DNA of 34,409 nt from an uncultured Oscillospiraceae bacterium (GTDB lineage Bacteria > Bacillota > Clostridia > Oscillospirales > Oscillospiraceae). Position 1 is the first letter of the stretch. The number at the start of each line of letters is the position of its first letter. The notes beneath the pieces were generated by a model. The model was not told where the DNA came from. It did not search any database and saw only the letters and a program-made list of their open reading frames with translations. Position numbers and translations under genes: made by a program. The stretch covers positions 1 through 34,409 of the forward strand of contig CAKTQR010000023.1 of NCBI GenBank assembly GCA_934597175.1. The letters are read 5' to 3'. This document shows, one piece after another, positions 30,182 to 34,409 of the stretch.

Positions 30182-30961
30182 ATGAATACCAAGTACAGAA
30201 AGACGATAATAGCCGGCAACTGGAAGATGAATATGCTCGTGAGCGATATTAAGCCCTTTATTGAGGAGCTCAAGCCCCTGCTTCCAAAGGTGAAAAGCTG
30301 CGACACGGTGCTGTGTGTTCCGGCGGTCAATGTTCCCGTCATGATAAGAGCGGGCAAGGAAGCCAAGATCGCCTGCGGTGCGCAGGATGTCTCCTGCCAC
30401 GACAAGGGCGCATATACCGGCGAGATCTCCGCAGCCCAGCTTGCCGATGTCGGCGCAAAATACTGCATCGTCGGTCACTCCGAGCGCAGAGCGTATCATA
30501 ACGAGACCGACCTTGATGTAAACTGCAAGACCAAGAAGCTGCTTGAGCACGGCGTTAACCCCATCATATGCGTGGGTGAATCGCTTGAGCAGCGTGAGGC
30601 GGGACTTACCATGTCCCATATAAATTATCAGGTCCGTGCGGCACTTGCTGGCGTTGAGCCTGCCGGACTTCGCCGCTGCGTCATAGCCTACGAGCCCATC
30701 TGGGCGATAGGCACGGGCAAGACCGCCACCGCAGAGCAGGCCGAGGAGGTCTGCGCCGAGATCCGCTCGATCATTAGAGAAATTTACGGCGCACGCCCCG
30801 CAAGGAGCATCAGCATCCTTTACGGCGGCAGCATGAACGCAAAGAACGCAGCGGAACTGCTCGCCATGCCGGATATCGACGGCGGTCTCATAGGCGGCGC
30901 ATCGCTCAAACCCGCCGATTTTGCGACGATAATCGCCGCCACGGGGGCAGAAAATGAGTAA
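30182..30961 (+). CDS. tpiA: triosephosphate isomerase
   Basis: TpiA interconverts dihydroxyacetone phosphate and glyceraldehyde 3-phosphate. The 259-residue TIM barrel has Lys in GNWKMN (about residue 15), catalytic His in VGHSERR near 100, catalytic Glu in AYEPIWAIGTGKTAT near 170 and the phosphate loop YGGSMNAKNAAEL. RBS AAGGGAG nine bases before the ATG. It follows pgk by 16 bases and its last codons overlap the gpmI start by 8 bases, so the genes are translationally coupled. Confidence 0.98.
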   Translation: MNTKYRKTIIAGNWKMNMLVSDIKPFIEELKPLLPKVKSCDTVLCVPAVNVPVMIRAGKEAKIACGAQDVSCHDKGAYTGEISAAQLADVGAKYCIVGHSERRAYHNETDLDVNCKTKKLLEHGVNPIICVGESLEQREAGLTMSHINYQVRAALAGVEPAGLRRCVIAYEPIWAIGTGKTATAEQAEEVCAEIRSIIREIYGARPARSISILYGGSMNAKNAAELLAMPDIDGGLIGGASLKPADFATIIAATGAENE

Positions 30962-32465
30962 AGCGGTACTTGTTATAATGGACGGCTTCGGCATTGCCCC
31001 GGCCTCCGAATATAATGCCATATCCGTTGCGAAAACGCCCAATCTCGATAAGCTCTTTGCCGAAAATGCGTACACCCAATTGTCCGCCTCCGGCCTTGAT
31101 GTCGGCCTTCCCGAGGGTCAGATGGGCAACTCCGAGGTCGGACACACGAATATCGGCGCAGGCCGTGTCGTGTTTCAGGATCTGCCGAGGATAACAAAGT
31201 CTATACAGGACGGCGATTTCTTTGAAAACCCTGCGTATGTAAACGCCATGGATGCCGCAAAGCAAAACGGCAAGGCGCTGCATATCATGGGGCTTTTATC
31301 CGACGGCGGCGTGCACAGCCACATAAGCCACATCTTTGCCGCTCTTGACATGGCAAAGGGCAGGGGACTTGATAAGGTGTATGTCCACTGCTTCCTTGAC
31401 GGCCGTGATGTGCCGCCCAGAAGCGGAGCGGGCTATGTAAAGCAGCTTGCCGATAAGTGCGATGAGCTCGGTAACGCCAAAATCGCCACCGTTCAGGGCA
31501 GATTCTATGCCATGGACCGTGACAAGCGCTGGGACAGGGTAGAGAAGGCGTATAACGCCATCGTCTGCGGCGAGGGCAAGCTTGAGCCCGACCCCGTCAA
31601 GGCGGTCGAGGAAAGCTACGCCGCCGATGTCAGCGACGAGTTCGTCGAGCCCGTCGTCTGCTGCCGTGACGGTGCGATAAACGAGGGCGACAGTGTCATT
31701 TTCATGAACTTCCGCCCCGACCGTGCAAGAGAGATAACATGGGCGCTCAACCTGCCGGACTTTGACGGCTTTGTGTGCAAAAAGACCGTGTATCCGTTAA
31801 ATTTCGTCTGCACGGCGCAGTACGACGAAAACCTTGATATCCCCATCGCATTCCCGCCCGAGAGCATCGAAAACACCCTCGGCACGGTCGTGAGTGCAAA
31901 AGGCTATAAGCAGTTTCGTGTCGCCGAGACCGAGAAATATGCACATGTGACATTTTTCTTCAACGGCGGTGTCGAAAAGCCCGAGGAGGGCGAGGAGCGC
32001 TGCCTTGTGCCGTCGCCCAAGCAGTTCCCGACCTATGACCTCATCCCCGAGATGAGCGCCGTCGAGGTCGCCGATAAGCTGATAGCGGCGATAAAATGCG
32101 GCGAGTATGAGCTTATAGTCTGCAACTTCGCCAACTGCGACATGGTCGGCCATACCGGCGTTATGGAAGCGGCGGTAAAGGCCGTGGAAACTGTTGACGA
32201 GTGCATGGGCAGGGTGTATGATGCCGTTAGAGCGGCAGACGATACCGTGCTTCTGGTCACCGCCGACCACGGCAATGCAGACTGTATGTTTAAGGACGGC
32301 AAGGTGAACACCGCACATACAACAAATCCCGTGCCGTTTGCGGTCTGCAAGGCCGGCGTTACCCTCAAGTCGGGCGGCAGACTCGCCGATATCGCCCCGA
32401 CGATACTTGAGATTATGGGCATTGAAAAGCCGTCAGAAATGAACGGCGTAAGTCTTATAAAATAA
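30954..32465 (+). CDS. gpmI: 2,3-bisphosphoglycerate-independent phosphoglycerate mutase
   Basis: GpmI isomerises 3- and 2-phosphoglycerate through a phosphoserine and two Mn ions, and belongs to the alkaline phosphatase superfamily. The 503-residue protein has the metal Asp in VIMDGFG, the phosphorylated Ser60 in MGNSEVGHTNIGAGR, and C-terminal metal sites NFANCDMVGHTG and TADHGNAD. Middle-domain motif HCFLDGRDVPPRS is typical. It starts inside the tpiA 3' end and is followed by eno after 19 bases. Mn dependence often links this enzyme to sporulation in Bacillus; not testable here. Confidence 0.98.
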   Translation: MSKAVLVIMDGFGIAPASEYNAISVAKTPNLDKLFAENAYTQLSASGLDVGLPEGQMGNSEVGHTNIGAGRVVFQDLPRITKSIQDGDFFENPAYVNAMDAAKQNGKALHIMGLLSDGGVHSHISHIFAALDMAKGRGLDKVYVHCFLDGRDVPPRSGAGYVKQLADKCDELGNAKIATVQGRFYAMDRDKRWDRVEKAYNAIVCGEGKLEPDPVKAVEESYAADVSDEFVEPVVCCRDGAINEGDSVIFMNFRPDRAREITWALNLPDFDGFVCKKTVYPLNFVCTAQYDENLDIPIAFPPESIENTLGTVVSAKGYKQFRVAETEKYAHVTFFFNGGVEKPEEGEERCLVPSPKQFPTYDLIPEMSAVEVADKLIAAIKCGEYELIVCNFANCDMVGHTGVMEAAVKAVETVDECMGRVYDAVRAADDTVLLVTADHGNADCMFKDGKVNTAHTTNPVPFAVCKAGVTLKSGGRLADIAPTILEIMGIEKPSEMNGVSLIK

Positions 32466-32484
32466 CTTGTAAGGAGATACGATA

Positions 32485-33774
32485 ATGAAGCAGTATTTTG
32501 AAATCGTCGATGTGATGGCAAGAGAGATCCTTGACTCACGAGGCAATCCCACCGTTGAGGTCGAGGTCACCCTCGATGACGGCACCGTCGGCCGTGCGGC
32601 AGTCCCCTCGGGCGCTTCCACCGGCATGTACGAGGCATGCGAGCTGCGTGACGGCGACAAGAGCCGTTACGGCGGCAAGGGTGTTACCAAGGCAGTTGAG
32701 AATGTCAACGGCGAGATAGCCGAGGCAATGGTCGGCCTGAATGTCCTTGACCAGACCAGCATCGATAAAATGCTCATCGAGATAGACGGCACACCCAACA
32801 AGACCCGTCTCGGCGCAAACGCCATTCTCGGCGTATCTCTTGCATGCGCCCGTGCAGCAGCCGAGGTCACCGGTCAGAGCCTGTATAACTACATCGGCGG
32901 CGTTAACGCAAAGACCCTGCCTTGCCCGATGATGAATGTCCTCAACGGCGGCGCACACGCAACAGGCTCCAATGTCGACATTCAGGAGTTCATGATAATG
33001 CCCGTCGGCGCAACGAGCTGGAAGGAAGCCCTGCGCATGTGCGCAGAGGTTTTCCACACCCTTAAGAAGGTCGTTCCCGCCTCCGGCGTGGGCGATGAGG
33101 GCGGCTACGCACCCAACCTCGACTCTGACGAGGACGCACTCAAGGCTCTCGTTACCGCAATTGAAAAGTCCGGCTACAAGCCCGGCGAGGACTTCATGAT
33201 AGCCATCGACGGTGCAGTCTCCGATTGGTACAACGAAGAAGATAAGTGCTACCACCTGCCCAAGAGAGGCACTGTCATGACCAGCCAGCAGATGGTCGAA
33301 ATGTGGGCTGACTTCGTTGAGAAGTACCCCATCATCTCCATCGAGGACGGCATGGGCGAGAACGACTGGGAGGGCTGGCAGCTCATGACCAAGACCCTCG
33401 GCCACAAGATCCAGATTGTCGGCGACGACCTGTTCGTCACCAACACCGAGCGCATCAAGAAGGGCATCGAGCTCGGCGCAGCAAACTCCGTTCTCATCAA
33501 GCTCAACCAGATCGGCACTCTGACCGAGACCCTCGACGCTATTCAGATGGCACACCGTGCAGGCTGGACGGCAGTTGTCTCCCACCGCTCCGGTGAGACC
33601 GAGGACACCACCATTGCCGATATCTCCGTCGGCGTGAACGCAGGTCAGATAAAGACCGGCGCACCGTCCCGCACCGACCGTGTCTGCAAGTACAACCAGC
33701 TGCTGCGCATCGAGGAGGAGCTCTTCGACGCAGCCCAGTACCCCGGCAAGGACGCATTTTTCTCCATTAAGTAA
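32485..33774 (+). CDS. eno: enolase
   Basis: Enolase converts 2-phosphoglycerate to phosphoenolpyruvate with two Mg ions. The 429-residue protein shows AREILDSRGNPTVEVEV at the N-terminus, SGASTGMYEACELRDGD, catalytic Glu region VGDEGGYAPNL near 210, metal ligands in MIAIDGAV, SIEDGMGENDW, and VGDDLFVTN, then IKLNQIGTLTET (catalytic Lys) and the C-terminal signature SHRSGETEDTTIAD. AAGGAG lies before the ATG. It is the last glycolytic gene and is closed by a strong terminator. Codon use is highly biased (GGC, AAG, ACC), suggesting very high expression. Confidence 0.98.
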   Translation: MKQYFEIVDVMAREILDSRGNPTVEVEVTLDDGTVGRAAVPSGASTGMYEACELRDGDKSRYGGKGVTKAVENVNGEIAEAMVGLNVLDQTSIDKMLIEIDGTPNKTRLGANAILGVSLACARAAAEVTGQSLYNYIGGVNAKTLPCPMMNVLNGGAHATGSNVDIQEFMIMPVGATSWKEALRMCAEVFHTLKKVVPASGVGDEGGYAPNLDSDEDALKALVTAIEKSGYKPGEDFMIAIDGAVSDWYNEEDKCYHLPKRGTVMTSQQMVEMWADFVEKYPIISIEDGMGENDWEGWQLMTKTLGHKIQIVGDDLFVTNTERIKKGIELGAANSVLIKLNQIGTLTETLDAIQMAHRAGWTAVVSHRSGETEDTTIADISVGVNAGQIKTGAPSRTDRVCKYNQLLRIEEELFDAAQYPGKDAFFSIK

Positions 33775-33784
33775 GCGAATTTAA

Positions 33785-33815
33785 AAAACGAGACAGGCGC
33801 TGCCTGTCTCGTTTT
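33785..33815 (+). terminator. intrinsic terminator after eno
   Basis: A perfect 14-bp stem AAAACGAGACAGGC with its complement (33785-33798, 33802-33815), a GCT loop, and TTTT within the stem end. Confidence 0.9.
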
Positions 33816-33847
33816 CATCAAACCAAAAAATACGGAGGTCGGCTGAT

Positions 33848-34297
33848 ATGAAAGTTCGATGCAAATGCAAGACCGAATTTATGGGGCTCAGCCAGGCGCT
33901 CGAGGGGAAGCGGGTGAAGATCACCTGCACCGACGGCAAAGTCTTTGAGGGAACGGTGACGGATTATATTTACCCTGAGGATAACGAGCCAGAGGGTCTT
34001 GCCGCCATCTATATCGAAGACTGCCCGCAATTACCCGGCAGGGAAGTCGGCTTCAACGAAAATGAGATAAGCAGCATTGGGATACTCGACTCCGTCGACC
34101 GTGCAGCCGAGCAGATAGACGAGTATGATAGGATTAAGCTGAAGGACGGCCGCACCGGCACGGTCTGCGAAGTCCTGAAGCCCGGCACTGAATTTCTTGT
34201 TGATATCGACATTTCAGGACCTGATTGGGAAACGACGGAGATAAGCCTTGAAGAGATACTCAAAAAGATCAGGACGGAAGAAGAAAATAATACTTGA
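33848..34297 (+). CDS. Sm-like (LSM) fold hypothetical protein
   Basis: A 149-residue cytosolic protein of unknown function. Residues about 12-60 (LEGKRVKITCTDGKVFEGTVTD...) fit an Sm/LSM-type beta-barrel: a DGxxFxGxV core and a PEDNEPEG loop as seen in small Firmicutes LSM-like proteins. A second SH3-like unit covers about 92-140 (YDRIKLKDGRTGTVCEVL..., ending in EEILKKIR), resembling DUF4926-type domains. A Cys pair (Cys5, Cys7) lies at the N-terminus. GGAGG precedes the ATG by eleven bases. It lies after the eno terminator, and the tRNA promoter overlaps its stop codon. Confidence 0.8.
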   Translation: MKVRCKCKTEFMGLSQALEGKRVKITCTDGKVFEGTVTDYIYPEDNEPEGLAAIYIEDCPQLPGREVGFNENEISSIGILDSVDRAAEQIDEYDRIKLKDGRTGTVCEVLKPGTEFLVDIDISGPDWETTEISLEEILKKIRTEEENNT

Positions 34298-34322
34298 AAA
34301 ACCCAAACAGTGATGTTATAAT
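34294..34322 (+). promoter_or_regulatory. strong tRNA promoter
   Basis: TTGAAA (34294-34299, overlapping the preceding stop codon), a 17-base spacer and a perfect TATAAT (34317-34322) precede the tRNA by 11 bases, the spacing expected for a stable RNA gene. Confidence 0.88.
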
Positions 34323-34333
34323 CAAAAAGCTCC

Positions 34334-34409
34334 GGAGAATTAGCTCAGCTGGTTAGAGCGCTCGCCTCACACGCGAGAGGTCAGCAGTTCGAGTCTGCTA
34401 TTCTCCACC
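34334..34409 (+). tRNA. tRNA-Val (CAC anticodon), 3' end at window edge
   Basis: The acceptor stem GGAGAAT (34334-34340) pairs with ATTCTCC (34400-34406); discriminator A at 34407, and the window ends after CC of a genomically encoded CC(A). The D arm is GCTCAGCTGGTTAGAGC, the anticodon stem CTCGC/GCGAG encloses CTCACAC with anticodon CAC (GUG codons, valine), and the T arm is AGCAG/CTGCT around TTCGAGT. A cluster of tRNAs may continue beyond the window. Confidence 0.95.

Noticed and set aside
30014..31075. 353-codon minus-strand frame across pgk, tpiA and gpmI
   Set aside because: Crosses three certain genes on the other strand and has no RBS or recognisable domain.
32536..33585. 349-codon minus-strand frame
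   Set aside because: Shadow of eno caused by its strong codon bias.

Overview
This window is a gene-dense, moderately GC-rich chromosomal segment from an anaerobic, probably spore-forming member of the Clostridia. The Oscillospiraceae/Ruminococcaceae neighbourhood is the best guess, from gene content and style only. Support comes from a SpoIIP amidase and a SleB-type hydrolase, a reverse-order rubrerythrin paired with a PerR-like regulator, a PflX-like radical SAM protein, Gram-positive RBSs of GGAGG type, strong TTGACA/TATAAT promoters and many intrinsic terminators. I see no prophage, insertion sequence, CRISPR array or rRNA. The segment reads as core genome with compact operons that often switch strand across shared bidirectional terminators.

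Layout. 1-3811 (minus): stacked hairpins, a small unknown gene, recG, and an ApbE-type flavin transferase lipoprotein. 4075-5604 (plus): secreted five-SH3 NlpC/P60 hydrolase. 5654-7404 (minus): lone SUFU-domain protein, then a perR-like/rubrerythrin operon with an operator at its own promoter. 7655-9217 (plus): secreted fibronectin-III repeat protein. 9262-10699 (minus): spoIIP followed by a CBS-pair gene whose Shine-Dalgarno lies in a hairpin. 10860-13084 (plus): TSCPD protein, a copper-amine-oxidase-N/SleB hydrolase, rsmG. 13131-14000 (minus): DUF1002 protein. 14107-15752 (plus): promoter, single-aptamer glycine riboswitch with a terminator platform, and an AGCS amino-acid:cation symporter. 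15880-19466 (plus): ahcY, mgtE and an AEC transporter in one operon. 19507-21111 (minus): ABC-F ATPase. 21229-26013 (plus): a 46-residue membrane peptide gene, GH36 alpha-galactosidase, then a MATE exporter and a MerR regulator behind a classical 19-bp-spacer MerR promoter. 26313-28244 (minus): radical SAM protein and FMN-dependent alpha-hydroxy-acid dehydrogenase. 28426-34297 (plus): trmL, then the lower glycolysis run pgk-tpiA-gpmI-eno, then an Sm-like protein. The window ends in tRNA-Val(CAC).

The most useful observations are regulatory. (i) A near-perfect 11-bp complementarity between the 5' P1 strand of the glycine aptamer and the foot of the terminator predicts a glycine-OFF transporter switch. 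(ii) A MerR operator sits between -35 and -10 of the MATE-merR operon. (iii) A Fur/PerR-type box overlaps the perR-rbr start site. (iv) A hairpin hides the CBS gene RBS just after the spoIIP stop. (v) A promoter is apparently embedded in the terminator upstream of rsmG. On the protein side, the ABC-F protein has a degenerate second ATPase site, an unannotated small membrane protein precedes the alpha-galactosidase, and the alpha-hydroxy-acid enzyme has a ferredoxin-like Cys cluster. Most single genes are ordinary; I did not find a clear new multi-gene system.
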